From positions 37,486 through 101,485 of the forward strand of contig MPUH01000118.1 of assembly GCA_001970955.1 (NCBI GenBank): DNA of 64,000 nt, in the 5' to 3' direction. The notes below the pieces were generated by a model that saw nothing but the letters and a program-made list of their open reading frames with translations, was not told the DNA's origin and made no database searches. A program made the position numbers and the translations under genes. Positions 19,441 through 30,268 of the stretch are shown in pieces (within the stretch, counting starts at the first letter, position 1; each line of letters begins with the position of its first letter). This DNA is from Stentor coeruleus. Taxonomy: Eukaryota; Ciliophora; Heterotrichea; Heterotrichida; Stentoridae.

Positions 19441-21510
19441 ATGGAATCAAAAAGTACCGAAGAGGTCCTTGCTGACTTTTTAACCTCACTCAGCCTTGGG
19501 GAAAAAGAAGCTGAGAAACTCCGATACAAACTTGTTAAAAACACAAACTTCGACCCTCACTCCATCTTCGAATCTTTAGATACTTTAAAAATCAATAAAC
19601 TTTCATATAATGACCTTTATGAATTCCTTCAACGTAACACTATCTATTGCACAAAAAAAGAAGTCTTCAACCTAATTACCTATTATGATAAACAATCAAA
19701 TGGATATTTAGAATATAATGATTTTCTTAACTTAATCATCCCAGCAACAATTCCTAACATAATAGATCTTTTAAATCATAAAAGTAAACTTACAACAGAA
19801 ATCATCAATGATTTTTGTAATATTATAGAATGTGAACTTATTCTTCATCGTAATCTTCAAGAATATAAAATCATTTTACTTAAAACTGTTGAGCCAAATT
19901 TATCAAAAGTTTTTTCAATGATATCAGAAGGTAAAGATATTATATGTAAGAAAAAATTAAAGAATTTTCTTATGTTTATAAGGCCAAAAGTGTATTTTGA
20001 AGTTGATGATATTTTTAGAAGACTATGTCGAAATAAAGAAGGTATCAGTTATGAGGATCTTATAAGAATGTGTGAGATAAAAGATATATTTATAGATGGT
20101 AGGAGGAAATCAGTTGGGATATATGATCAGAGTATTGGTGAAGTTAAAGAAACATTAAAGGATTTGATTGGAGAAATGAATAGAAGAAAAGGGACTCCAG
20201 TTAAGATACAAAATGAGTTAAATAGTTCAAGGGGTGGGAGTGAGAATTGTGAATCTGCTGTGAAAACTGATAGTAATTTTGAAGCGAACATAAATAAGCA
20301 GTATAAAACGAAATGTGCTTTGAATAATACTGGGAAAAATGCTTGGGGATTAAATAGTACTCAAATACCAGTCTCACAATTGATTAGACATACAAGAAGA
20401 GCTTCTGAATCATGCTTAGAAGCTATAGCAAAAGCTGAAGGAATGCATATAAAATCTAAATTCAGCCCTAGTACTTCTATTGATATAGAGAAAAAAAATA
20501 TATTAACTAGTCCACAAGTTACTACAAAAGTATTAAACAACCCTAATTTTTCTCATCCTTTAAGAAAACCTCATCCTAAAGGTCATAATCATACAAATTC
20601 ATCTGATATACTAAATAACTATGATATAAAACCATCATCTTTACAAATGACAATTATTAATCCTAATATAAAATCTTTACCAAGTTCATATGATTATTTA
20701 AATCCACAAGTCATATCAAAACCATTTCCTAAAAGTAATACAAAATCTGCTTATGTTCCTAATAGTGCAAAAGCTTTTTGTAAAACTTTTCAATATAAAA
20801 AACCTGAAGTTGTTGAAGAAAATGAATTGGTGAAATTTTTTACTAATGAATGTTTGATAGCTAAAGAAGGAGAAATATTAAAGTGTGATTTGGCTATGCA
20901 GGAAGATTTTAATATTATTGATGCGTTTAGGATATTTGATAAAATTGGTGCTGATTTTATAAGTATTAGGGATATACAAGATTATTTAGAGAGGAAAAAT
21001 GTGTTTTTCAAATTTGATGATATTTTTTTGCTTTTTAGAAGGTATACCAAAAATAAAGAGATGAAGCTTAAGTTCTCAGAGTTCTCAGAAATGCTTATAC
21101 CTAGAAATGAAAGGATTTTTTCTGTGCTTAAAGATAGAATACCAAGGTTTACTACAGGGGAGAATTTTTCAGGACAAACTTTAGGCAAATTCATCACCCT
21201 ATTAGAATTCCTCATAAAATCAGAAATATCCGCAGAAAAAAATAGAGTCGCCTTTAAACAGCATAAAAAGTTCAACTTCTCCACCGCTTTCGCAATTTTA
21301 GATAAAAAAAATCGTGGGTACATTGAAGAATACGACTTTGAGCATATTTTCTCCACTTTTAATATAAAAGCTGATCTTCTTGAAATAAAAAATATCTTTC
21401 AGAAATTTAAAAGTAGATCATCAGATATCATAACCATTCAAGATTTTATAGATGAATTTACCCCGAAATCCCTTCACAGTTCTAGCACGAGCATATTAAA
21501 AATAGCTTAA
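19441..21510 (+). CDS. Multi-EF-hand protein with divergent loops
   Basis: A 689-aa frame with ATG at 19441. EF-hand-like pairs occur at the N-terminus (about 35-105, DKQSNGYLEYNDFLNLIIP) and in the C-terminal third (about 490-560, FDKIGADFISIRDIQDYL; 610-680, LDKKNRGYIEEYDFEHIF). Most loops lack the full Asp/Glu set, so several probably do not bind calcium; the best is DKQSNGYLEYND. Repeated endings LIIP and MLIP suggest duplicated modules. The middle (220-460) is Ser/Asn/Pro-rich and disordered. The arrangement fits a ciliary or cortical scaffold; function is unknown. Confidence 0.8.
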   Translation: MESKSTEEVLADFLTSLSLGEKEAEKLRYKLVKNTNFDPHSIFESLDTLKINKLSYNDLYEFLQRNTIYCTKKEVFNLITYYDKQSNGYLEYNDFLNLIIPATIPNIIDLLNHKSKLTTEIINDFCNIIECELILHRNLQEYKIILLKTVEPNLSKVFSMISEGKDIICKKKLKNFLMFIRPKVYFEVDDIFRRLCRNKEGISYEDLIRMCEIKDIFIDGRRKSVGIYDQSIGEVKETLKDLIGEMNRRKGTPVKIQNELNSSRGGSENCESAVKTDSNFEANINKQYKTKCALNNTGKNAWGLNSTQIPVSQLIRHTRRASESCLEAIAKAEGMHIKSKFSPSTSIDIEKKNILTSPQVTTKVLNNPNFSHPLRKPHPKGHNHTNSSDILNNYDIKPSSLQMTIINPNIKSLPSSYDYLNPQVISKPFPKSNTKSAYVPNSAKAFCKTFQYKKPEVVEENELVKFFTNECLIAKEGEILKCDLAMQEDFNIIDAFRIFDKIGADFISIRDIQDYLERKNVFFKFDDIFLLFRRYTKNKEMKLKFSEFSEMLIPRNERIFSVLKDRIPRFTTGENFSGQTLGKFITLLEFLIKSEISAEKNRVAFKQHKKFNFSTAFAILDKKNRGYIEEYDFEHIFSTFNIKADLLEIKNIFQKFKSRSSDIITIQDFIDEFTPKSLHSSSTSILKIA

Positions 21511-21644
21511 AAATAAGGAAATTTATGTGGCAGGGTTTTAAAAACTCATTTTTTGTATGTTTTTTTTTAAATAATCAGGGAATTTTTAACTAACCCAAGG
21601 GATATACAGAAAAGTATGGTTTTATATAAAAATAATTGTTAGAT

Positions 21645-23579
21645 ATGAATGATGAAGCCTGGATCCACGGAGAAGAGGACACAACAGTGAACGCAGAGAT
21701 TGAACAAAGTGATGAAACTGAAGAAGAGCCACAAAGTCCTTTAAAAATAAAAAAAAGCCCAGTCAGAAAGATAGTGATGAACGTTGCTCTAACAAAATAC
21801 CCAGTCGTCAAGAAAGTTGGGAAATTTTTCAAGTGGAGGCTAACAAAAAAAGAAGACGACGACAACTGGGACATTTTCTGGACCGACGCAGCCGTGCAGC
21901 CAGAAAAGTTAGCAAAAATGAAGCCATTTCAAAAAATAAACCATTTTCCTGGTATGTACGTTTTAGCCCGAAAAAACTATCTAGCCAAAAACCTTAACCG
22001 TATCCGAAAAGTTTTCCCAAAAGACTACAGTTTTTTTCCTCGAACCTGGCTAATCCCTGCTGAATATTCTGAACTTGTTATGCAGTTTAATGGCAAAAAA
22101 CAGAATAAAACTTTCATAGTAAAACCTGAAGCAAGTTGTCAAGGTCGTGGTATTTTCTTAACAAAAAAAATTGATGATTTCAGTTTAGATGATCGATATG
22201 TGGTTCAAGAATATCTAAACAGACCATTTTTGATTGATAATTTAAAGTTTGATTTGAGAATTTATGTATTAGTCGCTGGATGTGATCCATTAAGAATCTT
22301 TTTACATAAAGAGGGTCTTGCACGTTTTGCTACAGAAAATTATGTGAAACCAACATCACAAAATCTGACTAAACAATGTATGCATTTGACGAATTATGCT
22401 ATAAATAAAAATAGTGAAAATTTTGTATTTAATGAAGATCCAAAAGTTGATAATGTCGGACATAAGAGGAGTTTAACTTCAACTTTAGCACAAATTGCTG
22501 AGATGGGGTATGATACGGTTAGGTTATGGGAGAGAATTAAGGATATTATTATTAAAACGCTATGTGCAGTACAACCTTCACTTGCTCATACTTATAAAGC
22601 TTGTCAACCAGATGATCCTTATAATGGTATGTGTTTTGAGTTACTTGGTTTTGATATTATATTGGATCATAAGCTTAAACCATGGCTATTAGAAGTCAAT
22701 CATTCACCTTCTTTTAGCACAGACTCACCCTTGGATTGGAAAATAAAATTCGAAGTGATCTCTGAAGCTTTAGAACTACTAAACATAAACACTGAAAACC
22801 GGCTAAACTACACTAACAAACAAAAGCGTGAAATCCTAGAAAGGTCAATAACAAAAAGTTGCAATAAAACCAAAGAAAAAAAGCAATCCGAAACCAAAAA
22901 AGCCCAAATAAAAAGAGAAAAATGGGAAGAAAAGCATCTCGGTGGCTATACAAAAATCTTTGAAAAAAACAACCTAGAGAAATATCATAAGTTTATAGAA
23001 ACCTCATGTGAACTCTGGGAAGAATGGACTGGTGGTAAAGCTAAAAAGAGATTTGAAAAAAAAAGCCCAGTAAGTGTTCGACCTACAGCTCCTGAAATTA
23101 AATATCAGCAAATTGAAACAAAGACTATAAGTGTTAGACAATCAAAAACATGCAATAATCAAATAACAGTAAAAGATCAAAAGAATTTTAAAGATTCAGA
23201 TAAATCAATAAAAACTTTAAATGTATTTGATAGACTTTCTCAGATACCATCAAAAAAACCTAGTGTTATTGATTATACGCAGTATCCTTGTGTGAAATTT
23301 GAGGATAATAATACATTGCCACAAACTTTGCCCTCGTTTATAGAGTTTAATCTAGCCCACCGACCTGAGAAGCAAATGTATCAAAAACAGATTAGGCAAA
23401 ATGAATGTGATAGGAAACAAAACCTGAATTATAATAAAGATGTGGTAAAATACTCAGATTTGCCATTACTTATACAGAGTGTGCTTGGAGATTATTACAG
23501 GAAAAACTCTAATGACAAAACACTTTTCAAAACCCGAAACTTAACCCCTGGGTACAGAAAAAAGCCTTATCAATATTGA
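21645..23579 (+). CDS. TTLL6: Tubulin polyglutamylase, TTLL6/TTLL13-like
   Basis: The first ATG is at 21645, giving 644 aa, ended by TGA. After an acidic N-terminus the TTL domain spans about 55-390: FFPRTWLIP, the ATP-grasp strand FIVKPEASCQGRGIFL, the block LRIYVLV, HLTNYAINKNS, and the Mg/ATP-binding end GFDIILDHKLKPWLLEVNHS. These match TTLL polyglutamylases of the alpha-tubulin-preferring TTLL6/13 group. A Lys-rich segment (about 395-480) corresponds to the cationic microtubule-binding domain. The enzyme adds glutamate side chains to tubulin tails of cilia and cortical microtubules. Subgroup assignment is by motif memory. Confidence 0.9.
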   Translation: MNDEAWIHGEEDTTVNAEIEQSDETEEEPQSPLKIKKSPVRKIVMNVALTKYPVVKKVGKFFKWRLTKKEDDDNWDIFWTDAAVQPEKLAKMKPFQKINHFPGMYVLARKNYLAKNLNRIRKVFPKDYSFFPRTWLIPAEYSELVMQFNGKKQNKTFIVKPEASCQGRGIFLTKKIDDFSLDDRYVVQEYLNRPFLIDNLKFDLRIYVLVAGCDPLRIFLHKEGLARFATENYVKPTSQNLTKQCMHLTNYAINKNSENFVFNEDPKVDNVGHKRSLTSTLAQIAEMGYDTVRLWERIKDIIIKTLCAVQPSLAHTYKACQPDDPYNGMCFELLGFDIILDHKLKPWLLEVNHSPSFSTDSPLDWKIKFEVISEALELLNINTENRLNYTNKQKREILERSITKSCNKTKEKKQSETKKAQIKREKWEEKHLGGYTKIFEKNNLEKYHKFIETSCELWEEWTGGKAKKRFEKKSPVSVRPTAPEIKYQQIETKTISVRQSKTCNNQITVKDQKNFKDSDKSIKTLNVFDRLSQIPSKKPSVIDYTQYPCVKFEDNNTLPQTLPSFIEFNLAHRPEKQMYQKQIRQNECDRKQNLNYNKDVVKYSDLPLLIQSVLGDYYRKNSNDKTLFKTRNLTPGYRKKPYQY

Positions 23580-23670
23580 AATCTCACTATATAAGGTATA
23601 ATAATCACTATAAACCCTATAATAAATTTATCTTTTTACTTACATACCATATAACTAAAAAACGGTCATA

Positions 23671-24405
23671 ATGAATAAGTGTGTCCTTGTTATAGCACTA
23701 ATCGCCTTATCAGCCCATGGAATGGTTGAGTACCTCCCTCGCGGAATGCAAATGAAATACTATTTCCCAGCCGAAGACGAAGTTAAATTCGAGTGGTGGA
23801 TTCCTATGAGCGTAATAGATCCTTATGATTGGATCGGCTTTGCCATCCAAGATGTGAAATGGGCCAGAAACAGTTTTGAAGCTGATTATTATATTCTAGT
23901 AAGAAGTGAACAAAAATATCATGATTATTTCTTAGATCATGAAGGAAACCCAGTCTTAGATGAGTTACTTGGAGGTACTTCAGATATTATAGAGACCCTG
24001 ACGATACAATATGGTTCTCATATGATCTATTCTTTACATAGAAAACTTGTCACTGGGGATCTTTTTGACACAGATTTAGTTAAAGAAAGACCTTATATGC
24101 TTAAATGGGCTCTTGGGGTAATGACTGATGGAGAAATTACTCAACATGCAATGCTTGATCTTGGTTTTGAGTACTTTGTGCTATCTGAACTTTATGAGGA
24201 TAGGAATCATGATGAAATGACTGTTTATGGACCATTTGTCAATTATCCTCCTGAATATAACAACCCACCTCCAGAAAGGAAACCTGAGAATTTTGAGTGG
24301 AGTATGATGGTTGAAGATTACTTTATGGGACAAGTGTTTGATCCTGAAACTTTCTATATCAGTGATCCTGAAGGAGAACCAGCTATTATACTCGCTGCCC
24401 CTTAA
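23671..24405 (+). CDS. Secreted DOMON-like protein, copy A
   Basis: A 244-aa frame with ATG at 23671. Residues 1-17 (MNKCVLVIALIALSAHG) are a signal peptide. The rest resembles a DOMON beta-sandwich: W-I-G-F-A-I at about 55, then ADYYILVR, RKLVTGDLFDTDLV and YMLKWALG, the order of conserved blocks in DOMON heme/sugar-binding domains. No membrane anchor follows, so the protein is probably secreted or lumenal. A paralogue of equal length is at 49826-50560 on the other strand, and both share the sequence AACGGTCATAATG around the start codon. DOMON assignment is by pattern; heme ligands cannot be confirmed. Confidence 0.82.
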   Translation: MNKCVLVIALIALSAHGMVEYLPRGMQMKYYFPAEDEVKFEWWIPMSVIDPYDWIGFAIQDVKWARNSFEADYYILVRSEQKYHDYFLDHEGNPVLDELLGGTSDIIETLTIQYGSHMIYSLHRKLVTGDLFDTDLVKERPYMLKWALGVMTDGEITQHAMLDLGFEYFVLSELYEDRNHDEMTVYGPFVNYPPEYNNPPPERKPENFEWSMMVEDYFMGQVFDPETFYISDPEGEPAIILAAP

Positions 24406-25307
24406 TTAGGTAATATTACTCGATAAAATTAGATTTTTTTGAAGTTTTTATGAAAATAAGCTGATGGAGTTAGAGGAAAGGTTTGGCTGATGAGAGGTTT
24501 TACCTTTTTTGGTTGTCGGATGGGATGGTGAGTTAAGAAATTTTTGGTTGGTTTATGTGAAGTTGGTGTTAGGGTGTTGGGAAGGTATTGTGAAAGATAT
24601 GGGAGATAGGTTTTGGCTTAGAGAATGATAGTTAAGCGAAAGTTTGATTGGAAGATGATGAGGTATGGGAATTTAGAATCTATGGGTAAAATAGGTACTA
24701 GTGGCTTAAAAGCAAGAATTTTTGAGTTAGACTAAATTTGAATAAGATATAATATTTTGAAGTTGGCATAGACAAGGAAATAAAAGATTTAACTAAAAAA
24801 ATATATAAGACTTTTTTTATATTGGCAAAATATATGACAAAAACCAAAGAAATTTTTACTTAAGTTATAACAGCTTTTAAATAACACAAACAAGCCTTAT
24901 CAAACAACTATCATACTTTTAGCATACAATAAAATAATCCTAGCATTCAACTTCATAATTTCTTCTCTTTTTTTTCATCTATTTCTAAATNAAAAAAATA
25001 TATAAGACTTTTTTTATATTGGCAAAATATATGACAAAAACCAAAGAAATTTTTATTTAAGTTATAACAGCTTTTAAATAACACAAACAAGCCTTATCCA
25101 ACAACTATCATACTTTTAGCATACAATAAAATAATCCTAGCATTCAACTTCATAATTTCTTCTCTTTTTTTTCATCTATTTCTAAAACCTATATCCAAAA
25201 AATAACCAAAAAAAATCATCTTAAAAAACTATAAAAAAACAACCCATCAAAAGCATCCACCCATTAAAAAAAACTAAAAACTTATAAGCAATTTATATCA
25301 TAAACTA
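24406..25307. other. Intergenic with assembly-gap duplication
   Basis: Convergent spacer between the DOMON gene and the K+ channel. G/T-rich to about 24700, then A/T-rich. It contains the 196-nt duplication around the N at 24991; otherwise nothing recognised. Confidence 0.5.
24795..25187. repeat. 196-nt direct repeat flanking gap N at 24991 (assembly overlap)
   Basis: 24795-24990 and 24992-25187 are the same sequence with a few substitutions (TTTTTACTTAAG versus TTTTTATTTAAG; ATCAAACAAC versus ATCCAACAAC), separated by one N. Real spacer length is probably about 197 nt shorter than shown. Confidence 0.9.
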
Positions 25308-27324
25308 TTATCCTTCATATCTTGATGCATTATTCTTTAAATATTTATCCTCAAGCTCTGCAATCGTTTTAGTAAGTTTTTCTATTTCTGACTTTATATA
25401 ATTAATTGAAGCATCATCAATATCATCTAACATAGCTCTAGGTATTGGTGCTAAAGTATTAAGGGCAACTTTCCTCCTTCCTTTCCTATTTGAATCAGTA
25501 ATACAATATTGATTATTATCTTTATGCATCTCAGAACCATCATAACTAGCAATAACAGAATTAGTTCCTTGTTTATACTTACTTAAAGCTTCATCTTTTA
25601 ATTTTGTAAGTAATTCTTTATCTTCATTAGCTTTATATATCATTTCAAATTTTATATTTTACTTATAGCTTCATCTTTTAATTTTGTAAGTAATTCTTTA
25701 TCTTCATTAGCTTTATATATCATTTCAAATTTTATATCTTCAAAATAAGCTAAGACGTTTTGAAACAATTCCTCACGAGCTAAAGTANTTTTATATCTTC
25801 AAAATAAGCTAAGACGTTTTGAAACAATTCCTCACGAGCTAAAGTATAAAGTTCACTTGGTTTTGAAGCTTTAGCATTTGTTTCTCTTATTATATTAAGA
25901 AAAATATCTATATGGCCAAAATAACTACCTTCACTTTTAATACAATAATCAATATTGATTTTTTTATATTCTTCATAGAAAACTATTTCCCCTGATTTTA
26001 TTAAAAATATCTCTTCAGGAAGTTCTCCTTTACGGAAAATTACTTCCTTTTGTTTTACTTTTAGAGGATGTAAGAAGTCTATGATTGATGTTATGAATTT
26101 TAATGGTTTGGATTGTAGGAACTCGTTTTTGTCAATTAAACTTTTGTTCATTACAAGATTTAGTTGAAGGGCTAGTTTTTTTGGTAGGTTCATAATCATT
26201 TCGCTACGTTCTTTGTTTAGCATAGTTTCGTTGTACTCAAGGGCAAATTTTAGTTTTTCATAAAACCTTCGAGGGAGGTTGTATTTTTTGGATATTTCTT
26301 GTAGGACTACAATTTTGGCATCGAGTTTGGATTTCTTTTTATCCATGTCAGCCATTAGGGATGTTATTGTCCCTATAGTATAAGAGTAAAAAAACACTCC
26401 GGCTAGTTCGACGAATATAACAACTCCTCTTTCCAAATCACATGCTGGGGTAATATCCCCATACCCAATCGTGCACAAAGTTGTCACAGTCCAATACACA
26501 CTAGCTAAATATTTTTCTTCAAGGCTCAAGTCATCAATTCCGTATTTAAACACCCAATTATTAATATTGTCACTATTAAACCGTGATACAAAATATAAAA
26601 TACAAGCAAACAAATGACAAGTTACTAAAATACACAGTATAAAATATATCAGTCTTTCCATACCAATACTAAGCTTTGATAAACATTCTAAACAACTTAA
26701 AACCTTATTGCGATTCTTAAGAACTTTAATCAAACGGACAAGTTTAACTATTTTTATCAAACGATACAACCTTGGTAGTTTAGATAATCTTAAAAGAGTT
26801 CCCCAACCTGAAGATTGAAAAATCAATTGAAATGGAATACAGCTTACAATATCAAAAATCATCCAGGTTTTCATATAATTTTTAATTATATACCATCTGT
26901 TTATAATAAGGATTTCTTCATTATTTACATATGCCATAAAGCAATTTAGAATAACATCAATACCAAATAGTATATCTATTGTATAATCAATTTCAACCCA
27001 ACTTGCTGTATCAATTTCAATAAACGCAACTCTATAAGGTGTTATTGTAACAGTGTATATCATTAGTATTAATATTATTGTATCCCAAACTAATCTTAAT
27101 GTATCATCAGGAAAAATAATAAATTGTATATTTTGGAACTCAGGCATGTGACGATATTTTGTGATAGCTTCAGCCTATTTAGTTTATACATTTTCAGGAT
27201 CTCCAAGGAATGTGAGAGCTCCATTTCCGTACATACTTCGTTCTTGGTCAAGGTTTTCTTGTTCTTCTGTTTCAAGAGGGAAAATTTTGCCTGTTATGGG
27301 TTTATTTGAGTTCAGTCCTTCCAT
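25308..27324 (-). CDS. Voltage/cyclic-nucleotide-type K+ channel (EAG/CNG-like), one intron, disrupted by assembly duplications
   Basis: ATG at 27324 opens exon 1 (MEGLNSNKPITGKIFPLETE). The 15-nt intron 27175-27189 joins it to the main frame. Six transmembrane segments include an S4-like stretch rich in Arg/Lys (LPRLYRLIKIVKLVRLIKVL). The pore reads TTLCTIGYGDITP, the K+-selective GYGD filter. A C-linker and a cyclic-nucleotide-binding fold follow (VIFRKGELPEEIFLIKSGEI), but the ligand cassette is GHIDIFLNI...RETNAKA with His where Glu normally contacts the ribose, so nucleotide binding may be lost. A duplicated 77-nt block and the N at 25788 break the frame artificially; the C-terminus continues at 25308-25655 to RYEG. 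Confidence 0.85.
25580..25846. repeat. Direct duplications next to gap N at 25788 (assembly overlap)
   Basis: 25730-25787 and 25789-25846 are a 58-nt repeat on either side of N. In addition 25580-25656 and 25661-25737 are a 77-nt near-identical repeat (ACTTAAAGC versus ACTTATAGC) without an N. Both fall in the channel coding sequence, and using one copy of each restores a continuous C-terminus. Confidence 0.88.
27175..27189 (-). other. 15-nt intron in the K+ channel gene
   Basis: On the minus strand GTATAAACTAAATAG. It contains an in-frame TAA and TAG when unspliced; removal joins GDPEN to AEAITKYRHMPEF in frame. Confidence 0.85.
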
Positions 27325-27508
27325 TATTATTAAAAAAATTGTATTTCAGATTGCATCATATTCTAAATTCATTAAAGCAAATACCTTTATTATCACAAAA
27401 TTTTTATTATCTTTCAACTTAAACAAAACTATCGAATTTTATAATTTCACATAATTTTATCCTTTAAATCAGTCTAATAAAAATTCTCCTACCTACTAAT
27501 TAATTATA

Positions 27509-29255
27509 ATGGAAAGAAAAGAAGAAAACATAACAGTTGCAGTAAGAATCCGGCCTCTTCAAGAACGTGAACTAGCTTCTACTGCTGAAATAGCATGGGA
27601 AAAAAAAGACAACAACATAATCAAAGAAAAAAAAGGTACTCGGGAATTCATTTTCGATCGAGTATACGACTCAACAACCCAAACAAGTGAAATTTTTAAT
27701 GACTTAGCTTTAAAAGTGATAAACAAGTGCATGGAAGGCTACAACGGATGTATTTTCTGCTACGGACAAACTGGTAGTGGAAAGACTTTTACAATGCACG
27801 GGATGAAAAAATTACCCGGCATAGTCCCTCAAGCAATTGAATCAATATTCACAAGCATCCAAAAGTCTTCACAAAAAGAATTCTTAATAAGATGTTCATA
27901 TGTAGAAATATACAACGAGTCTGTAAATGATTTACTTAATTCTAACTCTTTGAATTTACAATTAGCTGAAGACCATATAGTATTTTCTATATAGAACGGG
28001 ATAAAAATTATTGGTGTTACTGAAGAAGTATGTACATCACCAAATCAAGTACAAAGTTTATTAGTCCTTGGTGAGACACATAAAAATATAGCAAGTACAA
28101 GTTTTAATCAAAGGTCATCAAGAGCTCATAGTATGTAAATTTTTATATAGATTTCGGGTTATAGTTGAATCTAAAAATACATATGGTAAACCTGAACTTT
28201 CTGTTGCATCATTAAATCTTATTGATTTAGCTGGTAGTGAAAGTGCTAATGTACATACAGTATCTGCATCTTCAGCTAGAGCTCGTGAAATGAAATATAT
28301 AAATAGAGTAAGGTTTATATAGAGCTTATTAACACTTAGTACTGTTATAATGCGTTTAAGTGATTCAAAAAACGCAGTTCCTATTCCATATCGTGATAGT
28401 AAATTAACCCGTTTACTTCAGCCAGCTTTAGAAGGTGACTCAAAAGTTAATATAATCTGCAATATCTCCCCATGCGCTTTGACTTTTGAAGAAACGCTTT
28501 CTACGTTAAAATTCGCCCAAAGAGCTAAGAAAATCAAACAAACTATTGGAAGAAATGACCATCTTGATAGCAAGGCTCTTATTATAAAATACCAAGAAGA
28601 AATACATGTTCTTCAGGAAAAACTTAGAGAAATGGAACAAAGGATGTCTTTAGAAGCTAATATTCAAGTATCTGAAGAAGTTACACATCAACTTATTGTT
28701 TTACAAGAAGAAAAAGAAAAGTCTGATGCGATAATGGAAAATATTCTACAAGAAAAACTCCAATTAGAAAAAGAACTTGAAAGATTTAGATCGTTTATTA
28801 TACACCCAGAGGATGTAAAAAATGCTAAAATCTCATGTTTGGAAACTGATGATTTTGATTTAATTAGTTGTAGGAAAAGTATTGATATTATACAAAAAAT
28901 AAAAGAAGAAGTTAATAAACCATCAATTGGATTTGCCCAGATTGTAGAATCAAGGAATGCTAAATATGATATTGTTTTACCTAAAGAAAGTTTACTTACT
29001 GATAATATAGACAAATTAGAAGATATTTTAAATAGTGATGAACCTTTAAGAAGATGCATGAGAGAAGAGAAAAAAACTGGGGTTGATAATCATGTGGATT
29101 GTATGAGGATTATAGAAGAACAAGATAGGATTATACAGACAATGCAAAAAGTGATGGGTGAAAAAGATGAAGAAATTTTGGTGTTGAAGGATGAACTCAA
29201 ATTGTGTAGGAATAATTTGGCTTCATTGCAGAGGAGTATAAGGAAAAATAATTAA
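27509..29255 (+). CDS. Kinesin motor protein, copy A (kinesin-7-like), three tiny introns
   Basis: ATG at 27509; exons 27509-27979, 27995-28134, 28151-28307 and 28323-29255 give 566 aa. The N-terminal motor (about 1-345) has ITVAVRIRPL, P-loop GQTGSGKT, switch I NQRSSRAHS, switch II LIDLAGSE and YINRSLLTLSTVIMRLSD. After the motor come FAQRAKKIKQ and a long coiled coil (about 350-440, and again near the C-terminus). INRSLLTL and the N-terminal motor suggest a plus-end kinesin close to kinesin-7, but the subfamily is uncertain. The paralogue at 44647-46389 is inverted and shares all three intron positions. Confidence 0.9.
27980..27994 (+). other. 15-nt intron 1 of kinesin A
   Basis: GTATTTTCTATATAG; splicing joins LAEDHI to NGIKIIGVTEE. 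Unspliced it gives an in-frame stop TAG. Confidence 0.92.
28135..28150 (+). other. 16-nt intron 2 of kinesin A
   Basis: GTAAATTTTTATATAG, inside switch I: SSRAHSI|FRVIVESK. One nucleotide longer than the other introns here and than its counterpart in kinesin B. Confidence 0.92.
28308..28322 (+). other. 15-nt intron 3 of kinesin A
   Basis: GTAAGGTTTATATAG; splicing joins KYINR to SLLTLSTVI, a conserved motor block. Confidence 0.93.
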
Positions 29256-29362
29256 TAATCATAGGAATATACGAAGGTATAATAGATTTTGTATATAAAA
29301 TAATAGATAAATTTATATGGATCTTGGGCTAAAAGTTTATTTCCAAATCTTTTTTAACTAAT

Positions 29363-30268
29363 CTAATTATTACTAAGAATAACTTCTATTGGATGATGAT
29401 CACTACCTTCAATATTATCGTAAATTTTGCTATCTCTGAGCTTTGGAACTAAAGATTGAGATATTACAGCATAATCCAATCTCCAGCCCATATTATCACT
29501 TTTAGCTTTAGGATTTTTGGTACTATACCAAGAATATTTACGAGCATTTGGGTATAAATGCCTAAAACTATCAACAAGTCCAGCATCAAGAGAATTACTA
29601 AATTCTTTACGTTCTTCCAAAGTGCACCCTGCATTTTTTTCCTTACCTTTCATATTGTAGATATCATTATCTCTATGAACCACATTTAAGTCTCCAAGCC
29701 AAACTACTCCTTTACCACGATTTTCTAAGGTTTTTAAGTATTGGCGGAAATCTGTATCCCATTCTTTAGTCCGATATTTTAAACGTTCAAGTTTCTGCCC
29801 TGCATTTGGTATATATGTCGCTACAACAAAGAAATTAGAAAACTCAGCAGTTACCGTTCGACCTTCATCATCATGTTTTTTTATACCAATTCCTTCAGTA
29901 AAAGATATCGGCTCAGTTTTGCTTAATATAGCTGTACCAGAGTAACCTTTTTTTGCTTGGCTACAACTCCAGAATTGGTATGGGTATTGAGAGAATTGTT
30001 TTTTTATGTCATTAACATCTTTGTCTTGAAGTTTAGTTTCATTAAAGCATAAAACATCAAATTCATCTTTAGTGCAGAATTGTAAAACTGAAGATTTTTT
30101 TATCCATGCACGAATACCATTTACGTTCCATGAAACTATGCTGATTTCTGGTTTAGAGAATTGACCTTGAGATGATGAGGATAATGGTCGAGCTATTGCT
30201 GTGTCTTCAGAAATTTTAGATTTCTTTTCAGGGGCTGGGGCTTCAGATACGGCTTTGCGTTTACTCAT
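29363..30268 (-). CDS. APEX1: AP endonuclease of the exonuclease III/APE1 family
   Basis: A 301-aa frame with ATG at 30268. A Lys-rich, probably nuclear-targeting N-terminus (MSKRKAVSE...PEKKSK) precedes the endonuclease fold. Catalytic and metal residues are all visible: SWNVNGIRAW, FNETKLQ (metal Glu), ATYIPNAG, WLGDLNVVH (Asp/Asn), GWRLDYAVIS and the terminal EGSDHHP (catalytic His). The enzyme cuts DNA 5' of abasic sites in base-excision repair. Size matches human APE1 without its redox extension. It converges on kinesin A with a 107-nt gap. Confidence 0.96.
   Translation of the reverse strand: MSKRKAVSEAPAPEKKSKISEDTAIARPLSSSSQGQFSKPEISIVSWNVNGIRAWIKKSSVLQFCTKDEFDVLCFNETKLQDKDVNDIKKQFSQYPYQFWSCSQAKKGYSGTAILSKTEPISFTEGIGIKKHDDEGRTVTAEFSNFFVVATYIPNAGQKLERLKYRTKEWDTDFRQYLKTLENRGKGVVWLGDLNVVHRDNDIYNMKGKEKNAGCTLEERKEFSNSLDAGLVDSFRHLYPNARKYSWYSTKNPKAKSDNMGWRLDYAVISQSLVPKLRDSKIYDNIEGSDHHPIEVILSNN

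Noticed and set aside
21590-21874. Ser/Phe-rich minus-strand frame over the start of the TTLL gene
   Set aside because: Antisense of the acidic/Lys-rich N-terminus of the polyglutamylase.
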